Part shown: positions 10,916-21,950 of the stretch, piece by piece
How positions within the stretch are numbered: the first letter of the stretch is position 1
Layout of the letters: each line of letters starts with the position of its first letter
From: Ichthyophis bannanicus
Taxonomy: Eukaryota; Chordata; Amphibia; Gymnophiona; Ichthyophiidae
NCBI GenBank assembly: GCA_033557465.1
Contig: CM066033.1
Location: 1,306,743,519-1,306,807,518, forward strand
Direction of reading: 5' to 3'
Length of the DNA stretch: 64,000 nucleotides
Made by a program: the position numbers and the translations under genes
The notes under the pieces: generated by a model
Database searches by the model: none
What the model saw: only the letters and a program-made list of their open reading frames with translations
What the model was told of the DNA's origin: nothing

Positions 10916-12287
10916 ATGCATGCAGGAATCAACAACATACGCCAAGGATACATGCTCATATTGTTGGATATAGCTGCGGCCTTCAATTCTGTCTCCCACG
11001 ACCTCCTCTTACACCGCCTTGAAGAGAAGGGGATTTGTGACCTAGCACTTGAATGGTGCAAGTCATATCTCTCGGATAGATGGCAACATGTAAGATCAGA
11101 TGAAGCCACTGTTCCCTCTAAGCTGTGCGCGTGTGCGCGCGCACACACCTCGCCGAGTGAGCGCACATACTTTACAACAGAGCGCACAAAAATTACGGCT
11201 CTGATTCTGATAGAAAAAAACACAGACGTCTTAAAATTTTAAAGTTATGATTGTAATTACTAGAAATTTCCCGCTTCATTTAGTAATCGTCTATTTTCAT
11301 TTAATTTGATTAAAATCGATGTGGTGTACATACTGTATTCTGACGTGTAGTCAAATTTTAAAGTATATAACTCCGCGTGTCGTTATGTGGCGCACAAAAA
11401 TTTAACCTTCATTCAAAAGCTGCACACAGCTGATATTTTTTGCGCACACAGCCTACAGAAAATTAGAGGGAACATTGGATGAAGCAACATCAGAACCTTT
11501 CCACCAGAGTCAAGAAGTCCCACAAGGATCCCCTCTCTCTGCTCTGATGTTTAATATATATATGCAACCTATCTGCGAGATCATCCGGTCCTTCAAGTTG
11601 AAGTGCCTGTTATACGCTGATGATGTTCTCCTATATATGCCTTTCGCGACGGATAACCCCGACCTTTCACCACTGACGGACTGTTTCAACGCAGTATCCA
11701 GATGGCTCCAATCGCAAAACCTCCAAATTCAACATAAGAAAACGGAAGTCCTTTTCATCACAAGGAATCCAAAATTCATCACCCCACCTTGCTTAAAGGT
11801 CCTGGATGCAGAACCTCTCACCAAACCCTCCATTAGATATCTGGGAGTCACACTAGACCAGCGACTAGACATGAAGATCCATATAGGCAATGTAGCAAGA
11901 GCTGTATACCATAAAATCCGATCACTTAGACACCTACGCACCTTACTGGAAACTGATGACTTCCGAACAGTGTACCAAGCCTTGGTTATACCGCATCTTG
12001 ACTATGCAAATGCCATACTCCAGGGTCTCCCGCAATCCACACTGCACCCTTTACAGCTTGCAATGAACACAGCCGCAAGAGTGCTCCAGGGTGCGTCCAA
12101 GTGGGAACACATGACACCCATCCTTAAACAGCTCCACTGGCTTCCCATAAAAGGTAGAATCACATTCAAAACTGTAATTCTTACCTTCAAGATCATAAAT
12201 AGGCTCGTCCCTTCAGCCCTGACGGACCTCATACAGATAACCCCCCCCCGAACAGATCGAGAAGATCCTCAGCGGCCAATAAACTAA
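10916..12287 (+). pseudogene. L2 RT ORF interrupted by a 371-bp MITE
   Basis: The first part (10916-11106) carries LLDIAAAFNSVSHDLLLHRL, RT motif A. The second part (11478-12287) carries EVPQGSPLSALMFNIYM (motif B) and LLYADDVLLYM (motif C with catalytic DD), followed by KTEVLFI, YLGVTLD and the L2-type C-terminus. The frame reads through DEATSEP across the join when the MITE and one 8-bp target duplication are ignored, so the interruption is secondary. The 5' portion with endonuclease is missing. A frame change after 12287 probably truncates the natural C-terminus. Confidence 0.85.
11107..11477. mobile_element. hAT-type MITE, 371 bp
   Basis: The ends are cactgttccctctaa (11107-11121) and ttagagggaacattg (11463-11477), inverted repeats matching at 14 of 15 positions. 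The 8-bp target duplication gatgaagc is perfect on both sides (11099-11106 and 11478-11485). An 8-bp duplication with a CANTGTTCCCTCTAA-type end is diagnostic of the hAT superfamily. It has no coding capacity and contains alternating gcgcgtgtgcgcgcgcac near the left end. Confidence 0.95.
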
Positions 12288-12854
12288 TAGTCCCAAGAGA
12301 AACGACCAAGTTCCGTCAGACAACCGTGAACAGGGCTTTCAAATTCTCTGCACCAAAATGCTGGAACATCCTCCCACCCAGAATAAGGGCAATCACTAGT
12401 TTAACTCAGTTTAGGAAAGCTCTGAAATATTATCTTTTCCTCGTGCATTACCCGGATAACAGCACCTCAAATGCCTCATCAGCAAACTAGCCAAATCAAT
12501 CAAATGTTCAGCCAGTTCGCCGAGTACAGTTGTAAATAGTTACCAACGTTTCTACCCAAGTTCTGTTTCCTGTTAATTGTAAACACAAATCGACTGTTTT
12601 GAAATGTGTAATTAAATGGTTCTATGTAAACCGCACTGATGGAAAATAACGCGGTATATAAGAGAATGGAAATAAATAAAATGCTGCCTCCAACACTCCT
12701 CGATGCTAAGTGATTAGCATCGGGCTGTATAGCTGCATTACTTGGGGATATTCAGCAGCACTAACCATGTTAGTGCTGCTGAATATCCCGCTTAGGGGCA
12801 TTTACACGGTTTACAGCTCTGTAAACCATGTAAATGCCGTTGAATATCGGGCTT

Positions 12855-13377
12855 CAAGAAAATAGGCGACAACCAGTCACTTATAACTCTTAGGTTAAGC
12901 ATCTCTTCCTGCTCCTTCGCGATGGCCTTGTCTAGTGCCTCCAGAATCCATTAGGGTCGCTGCTGGATAACCACTCCAGGGTCAATAACGATATCATGAC
13001 AAATAAAGTGGGCTTGCCCTGGGCAGGTGGAGAACACCTTTAGGTTCCAGTGGCTCAAACCTTCTAAATCTCTTCTCTGGGCACCAGAGAACTGGTCTCT
13101 AATCAGAACTTGAGATGGATCTTATGCGGTTGAAATTTTTGGCCCAAAATCATTTCCCTGTACCACCATAGCCCTCACTGGAGTCTACTTTTTTCAGTAG
13201 ATTAATATGGTAAATTTTGGCTTTCTTCTACTAATCTGGCTGGGCAATCTTGTAGTTAACAGGCCCCACTTTCTCTTCCACCTCATAGGGCACCTGCCAT
13301 TTACAGAGTAATTTGCTCTCAGAAGAGGGCAGCAAGACTAAAACTCTGACTCCCAGTTGGAAATGGGTCGAACTTAT
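12855..13377 (-). pseudogene. Gmr1-like gypsy integrase C-terminus and RT N-terminus
   Basis: In reverse, from 13377: LGVRVLVLLPSSESKLLCKW, then PYEVEEKVGPVNYKIAQPD (the GPY/F module of gypsy integrases) and KIYHINLLKK. Further on come DPGVVIQ (about 12985-12960), the RT N-terminal HxIPxxPGVVVRQRPY region, and SDWLSPIF reaching the insertion point. Integrase C-terminus upstream of RT is the reversed domain order known from Gmr1 elements. Stops are present, so it is a pseudogene. The element is cut at 13377 by unrelated sequence. Confidence 0.75.
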
Positions 13378-16056
13378 CCCCCTCATTCATAGGAAGCCAT
13401 TAGGATGAGCCCATTCAACAGTACAAACATCAGGAACACATGCCCAAAAACACCATCATCTGTCATGACAAAGGTGCATAATGTTAGAGACCTCAGATGG
13501 AGCATTTGTATTTGCATCAGTGCTGTCCGCACCGTGGCATGCCCCCACTCCGAGAGTATCCACCATTGACAGAGATGTGCCCTGTTATGTTGCTGCAGAG
13601 CAACTGTACAGATGTTGCTGCCCATTCACACTGGCACCTGGTGATGCTGCGGTCAGCCCTATAGTCCAAGTATTGGCCAGGCATAGATGTCCCCCCCCCC
13701 CCACCGAGTTGTGGCCAGCACACCAGGGCCTCCCCTGTGGTCCTCAAACCACAAACACACACACACACATGCATACTCTTGCATGCGGTCCCAGAAAGTA
13801 TACCCCCGCCAAACTATGCCCTGCAGCTATAAACAACTGCTGGTAAATCATAATAGCAGGGCACCTCCGCACCACACTCCTCATCCAGACATATTTCTGC
13901 TGAATAATAACTCAAATACAATCCTTTCATCTACAGTCCCATTTCTCCAGACACAGGATTTGTTAGGGGTGCCTGGAATAGCCCCTTTAGCACAACCAGC
14001 AACTGTCAGCAAAGCCAGAATCAGGGCTATTGCTGTGCTTTATGTTTCTGTAGGGGTGTTGTATATTGTTACCTCACCTTACAAACGTCTCTCAGATGTG
14101 CACTCTATTTTTACAACGGCATCTTGTGCTCTCCCAGACAGCAGACACACCAGGTCACAAGACACTTGTTACTGCCGTTCATCTCTATGGGACATGTTGA
14201 GGATCAGAGCAGAAAATCTTCTAAGTGCTGGCCTTATTCCACGTTGTCGCTGGTATAACGTATGCGTCCGCGGGATACACTCAGAATGTACAGGAGCCTT
14301 TGCTGAATATGCTTTATAGGTTTTCACAGCTTGCCATGCCCCCGTTCCGCCCTCTCCCGCCCACGTTCTGGGATCCCCGTTTTAATGCCGTGTAAGTGCA
14401 GGGCCACATGGTTGCATAACATGGGTCTAGACGTTTTCACAAGCTAAACGTCTATCCCGCATGTTCAGGTGGTCTATTTGCATTTCGGAATGACCCCCAT
14501 GGCGTACAGCACCTTCTTCAAAGCAAATTTCAACAGAGTCACAGTCAGGACCATACCAAGCTAGAAATGTGCCCTGTGTGACTAATGAATCTGGCACCCT
14601 CCCCCCCTCCACCACAGCCACGTGCAGTAACTCGCTCTTTTTGATATCATCACCCCTTCTGTACTTGCGCCCTCTGCAGCCATACTGCTCGCACAGTCCT
14701 TGGTAGGACCCTGGTCACAGTTCTCTCAGGATGTTTGTATAAATAGCTTTCTCCTTGTTCATTTCTGACATTTAGGAGGTACCTCTCTTCCCAGACCTCA
14801 GCTGTTTTGGCTCTAGTAGGTTCCACTTTTCAGCTTGACTCCAGTCCCTTACCATGGGGCTCCTTACTAGACCTCAGGTGACAGGAATTGTTCCCAAGAA
14901 AATGCCTCTAGCCTCTCACAGTTACCTTAGGTCTTCTGGTCCTAGCAGCTGCAGCAGACTCCTCTCCATTGGGAGATCTTCCTCTGCCTAGCCCATTGCT
15001 CAGGGTAGTTCAGGGGTTGTCCTTTGGCCCATGAGTGAGGCAGTATTCAGGGGTCCCCCTGTTACAGGACCCAAGGTTCTCCACCTTTCAGAGCTCAGCT
15101 TGCTTGTTGAGAAGCAGAATAAAGGAGTAAATAAAGGCACAATCTTCTTTCTCTCTGGAGTATGTTGTTTTCCTTTGCCCTGGGTGGTACGTCAGGGTCC
15201 TCCCCTACAAGTCCTAAGACCACAGGCAAAAGACCATTTCTCTCTAAAAGCTGGTCCTTAAGTAATCTAAGGAGCATCTCTGACTCCTCCTCTGGGCACA
15301 TTCCAGTTGGGAACTAAGCTAGACAAATCCATAGACTTTTATCCCATTGCTGCTTCTAGGGAAGTTCCACCCCTGAAAGGGCATACAAGAAAAAATTCAC
15401 CCCATGCTGCAACGCCGGGATTCATTTACAAAAAACACTTACCCATTCAGCAAGGCACCAAATGTACTAGTGCTGCTTACATATTGGGTCCACTGTATGT
15501 GGAATTTCTAAGGACCTATCTAGGATGGAGATTGTATTCACATGGGCCAGACCCACAAATCAGGAGATACAGAGAGAGCTTAATCTAAATGGACTTTTCC
15601 CCGTTCTATGCCTTTGTACAGGCCTTTAATGAATAAGGCTCTGTGATTTTGTTGATTCTGTGACCATTACTGAAGACTTGTGAAGACCAATTTTTCTATA
15701 GTAAAATCATTAACGGAAGACACAAAAGGACTCTGTCTAGCAATCAGCTATATTAATGAGTCTCTGAAGCTCAACAGATACAAAAATGCATTAGGAGCAT
15801 GATTTAATACTCAACTCATGCAGTGCTATCGGATTTTACTGATAGAAATGAAACATGACACCTCATTTTACATACGACATCCAGGTAGGAATTGGAACAA
15901 ATAGGCCAGGAAGTTCACAATTGCATAAGTATTTTGTAAAAGGCTCTGCTGAACGTGGAGGATATTATAAAGTACATTGGCAAATACTTGTTTATTTGCA
16001 AGCAGTTGTATTGATTTCATAAACCTACATGTCCTAAGAAAGAGTGGTATCATGTT
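13378..16056. other. Unassigned; possible non-coding DNA transposon debris
   Basis: No ORF is convincing. The 13.4-14.4 kb part has a (CA)n run (about 13750-13770), a poly-C tract (13690-13703) and a GC-rich cgccctctcccgccc stretch (14351-14366) reminiscent of the subterminal region of the Harbinger-type element at 6.5 kb. The 14.7-15.6 kb part has tataaatag at 14738 and aataaa at 15118, which could belong to an LTR, but no repeat boundaries were found. Confidence 0.35.
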
Positions 16057-16205
16057 ATGTTGTTAAGTGCCGTCGAGTCGGAGTCGACTCATGGCGACCC
16101 TCAGGATAGCTATCCTAAATTGTGTTCGGTCTTCAGTCAGGCGGCTCATTGTTGACAGACTGGTACCTGTAGCTGCTGTTATTGTATCGAACCATCTCAG
16201 GCCAT
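16057..16205 (-). mobile_element. RTE/BovB-like 3' end fragment
   Basis: This is the reverse of about 1935-2085 of the RTE at the window start, including gttgttaagtgccgtcgag, gtcgactcatggcgaccc and the last C-terminal codons. It is a 5'-truncated insertion of about 150 bases. Confidence 0.88.
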
Positions 16206-16228
16206 GGTATTTTCATGGTATCATATGG

Positions 16229-16440
16229 GGCTTTTTTTTAAAAGCTCCTTCAAGTCAATGCTGACTCCTGGCCACCCAGCAGCCCCTGGGTTTTCTTGGC
16301 GAGGTATGACTGGAAGTAGATTGCCAGGCCTTTCTTTCCAAGGCAATGTAGGACGCAAAGAGTGCCAATGGAAATTAAACCCGTCTTCTCCACTCCATGG
16401 GGCTTTATGAGGGCAATTTTATAAGGAGCCACCTAAACTC
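16229..16440 (-). mobile_element. SINE 3' part with RTE-like tail
   Basis: In reverse, the sequence resembles the core and tail of the SINEs at 46025-46240 and 57493-57718: tggccaggagtcagcattgac near the 3' end after an A-rich tail in reverse (ttttttt at 16234). The head is missing or degraded. The part from 16370 on (caattttataaggagcc) may belong to another repeat. Confidence 0.55.
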
Positions 16441-17150
16441 ACCCCCATATTTGTGTGGGTATCTCAGTATTTTAGTGAATTATGTGCATAAATGGGCATT
16501 TACGTGCATAACTGAGGAGGGCACTACTCTGAAGTATGCACGTCGGGCCAGTGATGTGCACTTCTACTGTGGGCAGCATATGCATAGGTGGAATTTGGGC
16601 GGAGCGTGGGGCACATGCATAAATTATAAACTATGATAATTTACTCATAATCTTGAAAACTCTAGGTGAGGGCATTTACACTAGATCTAGGGCTGGCATA
16701 AGTGATGGCACCCAATTAACACCCTTATTTGGTCACTTACACCAGCGTTACTACTACCTACCATTTGTACAATGCTAGAAGGCATACACAGTGCTATGTC
16801 CTTCCTCTATAGAGCTTACAATCTACACAACAAACTAGGGATGAGGTATATCGGAGGGAATGGTAAAAATACACATAAGCAATGAGTAGAAGAATAAGGG
16901 CATGAGGATAGAAAAGCATCCTTGAAGAGGAGGGTTTTTAGCCTGGATATGAACAGGGCCCAAGACGGAGCCCAATGTACTGACTCAGATAGTTTGTTCC
17001 ATGCATAAGAAGCAGCAAGGTGGAATGGATGAAGTCTGGAGTTAGCAATAGAAGGGCACAGATAGAAGGGATCTTCCAGAAGAGCGGAGTTCCCGAGGAA
17101 GGGTGTAGGGAGAGATAAGAGAGGAAAGGACTAGAAAAAGGGACTGTTAC
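16441..17150. repeat. Unclassified interspersed-repeat-like sequence
   Basis: The stretch has gcatacacagtgctatg, agagcttacaatctac and a downstream gggtttttagcctggatatg block that read like part of an old interspersed repeat, but I cannot name the family. No coding region is seen. Confidence 0.3.
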
Positions 17151-17261
17151 TTCTGGAGAGAGATATGCAACTGTGAGTATATACTTCTGGTAATTTTCTA
17201 AAAGGAATTCTTTGTATTAAAGCTAATTAATCTGTGAACCCACTATTTTTGTTAAATCAGT

Positions 17262-17510
17262 CAGGGCCTAGTAGCAGCAGTTTAAGTTTAAATTTAAAAC
17301 ACAGAGGAGAACTTTCTGGTTACATTTCATACCCAGCAGAGAGCTTGTAGTTTAAATTTAATAGTCACTCAGGGCCTAGTAACAGCAAAGTACTTTTAGT
17401 TTAAATTTAAAACACAGAAGAGAGCTTTCTGGTTACATTTGGAACCCAGCAGAGAACTTGTAGTTTAAATTTCATAAGAAGTTAGAGCCTAGCAGCAGCT
17501 AAGAGCTATA
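17262..17510 (+). promoter_or_regulatory. CR1 5' UTR tandem monomers (~110 bp)
   Basis: Units beginning cagggcctagta occur at 17262 and 17370, with a decayed third at about 17484, so the period is about 108-113 bases. Each has gtttaaatttaaaacacag and ttctggttacattt. The array lies at the 5' end of the CR1 and, by analogy with L1 promoter monomers, may act as its internal promoter. It is unlike the 475-bp monomers of CR1 copy 2. Confidence 0.6.
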
Positions 17511-17852
17511 ATTTAAATCAAATCAGAATATAGCTTACCTCAGCAGCACAAGACAGGGTACTGTGTAGCAGCCCTCTTTTAATAAGTGTTATTTCCCTCC
17601 CTCCCTCCCCAACACCCACCCACCCCTGGGATAATCATAGCTTTATAGGTACTTACACATCTTACAAGACAGGAGGTGCTCTCAGGTGAAGCTCATTACC
17701 CAAATCAGTCATACACTGAGGATCTGAGATTAGTTAAGCTTCAGGTGAACAAGGTATATTACACGTATTAGGTACAGTTTTATTAGTATAAATATCCATA
17801 GCAACCCTTAGTAAGTAAAGAACTTAGATCTAAACACAAACTTAAAACTAAG

Positions 17853-18773
17853 ATGCAGACAGCAGTCCAGCAGCGGGATGGGGGCTTTCCAGGCTTTTGC
17901 ATTGAGTGTCACATGTATGATTTTCTCCCAGTTGGTGAGAGGTCTTACGTGTGCACTAGGTGCAAGGAGCTCTTTGCTCTCAGGGAACGAGTCCGTTCTC
18001 TAGAGGCTAAAGTAGCAGACTTGGAAAGCATAAGACAGACAGAGAGGTACATAAACGAGACCTACAGGGATATAGTCCTGAAGTCCCACCTCCAGTCTGG
18101 CAGCATCCCTGTTGCCATGGAGGAGAGAGGTCACGTGACAGGAGAGCATCACCCTGGTGTGGCAGGAAGTGATCCTGTAACTAGGACCTGTCCTCCAGGT
18201 GATGTAAAACCCTCTCGCACCGAGGAAGATTCTCCAGGGCCATGTGCCCATGAGGGAAGGGTCAGGACAGCCGTTATAGTTGGTGATTCGATCATTAGGC
18301 ATGTAGATAGCTGGGTGGCTGGTGGACGTGAGGATCGCCTGGTAACATGCCTGCCTGGTGCAAAGGTAGCGGACCTTACGCGCCACCTAGATAAGGTCTT
18401 AGATAGTGCTGGGGAGGAGTCTGCTGTCTTGGTACATGTTGGTAACAATGACATAGGAAAATGTGGTAGGGAGGTTCTGGAGGCTAAATTTAGGCTTTTA
18501 GGTAGGAAGTTGAAATCCAGAATTTCCAGGGTAGCATTCTCCAAAATGCTTCCTGTTCCACGCACAGGACCCAAAAGGCAGGCAGAGCTCCGGAGTCTCA
18601 ATGCGTGGATGAGACAATGGTGCAGAGATGAGGGTTTTGGATTTGTTAGGAACTGGGAAACATTCTGGGGAAAGGAGGGGCTCTTCTGAAGGGATGGGCT
18701 TCATCTTAACCGGGCTGGAACCAGGCTGCTGGCATTAACCTTTAAAAAGGAGATAGAGCAGCTTTTAAACTAG
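17853..18773 (+). pseudogene. CR1 ORF1 with SGNH esterase domain, one stop
   Basis: The start ATG follows the conserved ctaag also seen in copy 2. The N-terminus has a Cys-rich pair (CIEC...CTRC), then a coiled coil (FALRERVRSLEAKVADLE). Residues ~130-275 form an SGNH/GDSL-like esterase: block I VGDSIIR, block III VHVGNNDIG, and block V DGLHLN just after the stop. The TGA at 18687-18689 replaces the CGA of copy 2, a CpG-type transition, and removes the last ~29 residues including the catalytic Asp-His block. Esterase-bearing ORF1 is established for vertebrate CR1. Confidence 0.88.
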
Positions 18774-18808
18774 ATATTAGGGGAAAGCCGACAGTCACCC
18801 AAGAGCGG

Positions 18809-21772
18809 ATGGTTCGGAAGAATGTATCCTTGAAGGATACTACCATAAGCAGAGAGGTTCCACAAAAGAGTAAAGTAGCCCAAATGCCCTCAAGTATGGA
18901 GCAGACAGAGCTTAAAGATCCTAAATTACCCATGTCTAACAATAGCCAAATTAATATGAATAAAATACATTCTCTAAAATGTTTGTATGCAAATGCTAGA
19001 AGTCTAAAAAATAAGATGGGAGAGTTAGAATATATAGCACTAAATGAAAGGTTAGATATGATTGGAATATCAGAGACATGGTGGAAGGAGGACAACCAGT
19101 GGGACACTGTGATACCTGGGTACAAACTATATCGTAATGATAGAGCTGATAAAATTGGTGGAGGGGTTGCTCTCTATGTTAGAGAGGGCATTGAGTCAGA
19201 AAGGATTAAAGTTTTGCAGGAAACAAAATCTGCTGTAGAATCTATATGGATTGAAATTCCATGTTAAAGGGGGAAGGCAATGGCAGTGGGGGTGTACTAT
19301 CGAGCGCCTTGCCAGAATGACCAAATGGATGATGAAATGCTCAAAGAAATCAAGGAAGCTAACAAACGTTACAGCGCAGTAATAATAATGGGTGATTTCA
19401 ACTACCCCGGTATCGACTGGGTCAGTGTCACGGCAGGACATGCTAGGGAGATAAAGTTCCTAGATGAAATAAATGACTGCTTCTTGGAGCAGCTGGTTCA
19501 TGAACTGACCAGAGGGGAAGCCATATTAGACCTAATCCTTAGTGGAACACCAGATGTAGTGCAAGAGATAAGGGTGTTGGGGCCACTTGGCAATAGTGAT
19601 CATAGCATGATCGCCTTTGATTTAATTAGTGGAGGAGGGATATTAAGGAAATCCACAGTATTACCTTTGAACTTTCGAAAGGGAGACTATGATAAAATGA
19701 GGAAATCAGTTAAGAAAAAACTAAAAGGAGCAGTTGCAAAGGTTAAAGATGTACATCAGGTTTGGCTGTTGTTGAAAAATACTATCTTGGAAGCCCAGAC
19801 CAGCTGTATTCCACGCTTTAAGAAAAGTGGAAGGAAGTCCAAAAAACTGCCAGCATGGTTTAAAGGTGAGGTCAGAGAGGCTGTTGTTGCCAAAAAAGCA
19901 TCTTTCAGGAAATGGAAAAAAGAGCCAAACGACGAAACCTGGAAACAGCACAAGCACTGGCAAGTCAAATGCAAGGCATTGATAAGGCAGGCAAAGGGAG
20001 AATTTGAGAAGAAGCTTGCTGCAGATGCAAAAACGCGAAGTAAAGACCTTTTCAAGTACATTTGTAGCAAAAAACCTGTGAGAGAGTCAGTTGGTCCATT
20101 AGATGATAAAGGGATTAAAGGAGCACTAAGAGGCGACAAGGCGATAGCGGAGAGATTGAATGAATTCTTTGCTTCGGTCTTTACTGAGGAAGATGTAGGG
20201 ATGTTACCCATGACTGAAGTGGTATTTAAAGGTGCGGAAGAATTGAAGGAAATATCGATACATCGGGAAGATGTATTACAACTATTAGATAAACTGAAGA
20301 GTAGCAAATCACCTGGGCCGCATGGTATACATCCAAGGGTGTTGAAAGAACTGAAATACGAGATTGCAGACCTGCTATTAGTAATCTGTGAACTATCATT
20401 AAAATCATCTCTAATACCTGAAGATTGGAGGATCGCCAATGTAACACCAATTTTTAAAAAGGGTTCCAGGGGTGATCTGGGAAACTACAGACCGGTGAGC
20501 CTGACATCAGTACCGGGAAAAATGGTACAAACCATCATAAAGAATAAAATTACTCAGAATGTAGATAGTCATGACCTAATGGGAGACAGCCAACATGGCT
20601 TTAGACAAGGAAGATCTTGTCTTACTAATCTGTTATGTTTCTTTGAAGGAGTGAATAATCAGGTGGACAAAGGTGAGTCGGTTGATATTGTGTATCTGGA
20701 CTTTCAGAAAGCCTTTGACAAGGTCCCTCATCAGAGACTTTTGGCAAAACTAAAGAGTCATGGGATAGGAGGCAGTGTACTATTGTGGATCAGGAACTGG
20801 TTAAAAGATAGAAAGCAGAGGGTAGGGCTAAATGGCCAATTTTCCCAATGGAGAAAGGTGAATAGTGGTGTACCCCAGGGATCTGTGCTGGATCTGCTGC
20901 TTTTTGACATATTCATAAATGACCTGGAAAGTGGAATAACGAGTGAGGTTATCAAATTTGCAGATGACACAAAACTATTTAAAGTTGTTAAAACCCAAGA
21001 GGATTGTGGAAAATTGCAAGAGGATCTTGATAAATTGGAAGACTGGGCATCAAAATGGCAGATGAAATTTAATATGGACAAGTGCAAGGTTATGCACCTA
21101 GGGAAGAACAACCCAAACTATGGTTACACGATGCAAGGTTCCACATTAGGAACCACCACCCAGGAAAAAGATTTAGGCGTCATTGTGGATACCATGTTAA
21201 AACCCTCGGCCCAGTGTGCAGCGGCGGCCAAGAGAGCAAATAGAATGCTAGGTATGATAAGGAAAGGAATGGAAAATAAAACAAAAGATATTATAATGCC
21301 TCTATATCGTTCCATGGTGAGACCGCACCTTAAATATTGTGTGCAGTTCTGGGCGCCGTATCTTAAAAAGGATATAGCGATTTTAGAAAAGGTTCAGAGA
21401 AGAGCCACCAAAATGGTAAAGGAGATGGAAGGATACTCCTATGAAGAAAGGCTAAAAAGGTTGGGGCTCTTTAACCTGGAAAAGAGACGGTTGAGGGGAG
21501 ATATGATAGAAGTCTATAAATTAATGAACGGAGTGGAACAGGTAAACGTAGATCGATTGTTTACCTTATCAGAATATAGAAAGACTAGGGGACATGCAAT
21601 GAAGCTACAGGGTAAACAATTTAAGACTAATAAAAGAAAATATTTTTTCACTCAACGTGTAATCAAACTCTGGAATTTGTTACCGGAGGATGTAGTAAAG
21701 GCTGTTAGTGTAGCTGGGTTTAAAAAAGGTTTGGACAAGTTCCTGGAGGAAAGGTCCATAAACCATTATTAA
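18809..21772 (+). pseudogene. CR1 ORF2 (endonuclease-RT), one in-frame stop
   Basis: The endonuclease comes first: YANARSLKNKMGELE, GISETWW, GGGVALYVR, GDFNYPGIDW, and SDHSMI later. The RT follows, with SPGPHGIHPRVLKEL, YRPVSLTSVPGKM, YLDFQKAFDKVPH, SGVPQGSVL and KFADDTKLF, then the CR1 C-terminus (RRATKMVKEMEGYSYEERL, LFNLEKRRLRGD). A TAA at 19265-19267 interrupts the endonuclease domain; copy 2 reads through at this position. One RT residue differs in a conserved place (GSVLD where copy 2 has GSVLG). The remaining 830 codons after the stop are open, so the copy is fairly young. Confidence 0.9.
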
Positions 21773-21950
21773 GAAGGGACCCAGGATATCAATGCTTGAA
21801 CCAATACAAGCATTGTGGAACCTGTGTCCCTTGGGGAAACTGCTAGGTACGTATGACCTAGATTGGCCACTGTTGGAAACAGAATACTGGGCTTGATGGA
21901 CCTTGGTCTGACCCATTATGGCATATCTTATGTTCTTATGTTCTTATGTT

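Larger units (their letters stand above)
10910..12680 (+). mobile_element. 5'-truncated L2-type LINE with intact 3' end
   Basis: The region starts within the RT domain (LLDIAAAFNSVSH), runs through RT and the C-terminal domain, and ends with a 3' UTR of ~390 bases finishing gcggtatataagagaatgg and an aaataaataaa tail. 5' truncation is normal for LINEs. The wording of the C-terminal region (LDYANAILQGLP, HWLPIKGRI) is typical of L2-type elements. A hAT MITE interrupts it at 11107-11477. Confidence 0.8.
10648..12854. mobile_element. DNA element carrying a nested L2 LINE; 4-bp CAAG duplication
   Basis: The left end is ggcctgatattca and the right end tgaatatcgggctt, an imperfect inverted pair. 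Both sides are flanked by caag (10644-10647 and 12855-12858). Removing the insert and one caag restores the gypsy RT reading SPIFLVPKP in reverse, which fixes the insertion point. Subterminal gatattca motifs recur on both sides. The element's own sequence is about 10648-10910 and 12680-12854; between them is an L2 LINE. The class is unknown; a 4-bp duplication with a GGCCYGATATTCA end would need a library search. Confidence 0.75.
17150..21950 (+). mobile_element. CR1 LINE, near full length (copy 1)
   Basis: The element has a 5' UTR with tandem monomers, ORF1 (zinc-knuckle-like, coiled coil, SGNH esterase), ORF2 (endonuclease and RT), and the 3' end typical of CR1: ggcttgatggaccttggtctgac followed by (TTCTTATG)n to 21950. 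It has one early stop in ORF1 and one in ORF2, so this copy is probably dead, but otherwise it is well preserved. The 5' boundary is uncertain. It is a close relative of the minus-strand copy at 49.29-54.70 kb. Confidence 0.9.

Noticed and set aside
13378..14400. Complete additional Harbinger copy
   Set aside because: GC-rich subterminal-like sequence was noticed, but no TTTACTAAAC end or TSD was found.
19756..20439. Antisense 227-codon ORF in CR1 ORF2, and similar ones at 18149-18601, 52620-53096 and 50801-51340
   Set aside because: Reverse-strand shadows of LINE coding sequence; both CR1 copies show the same pattern.
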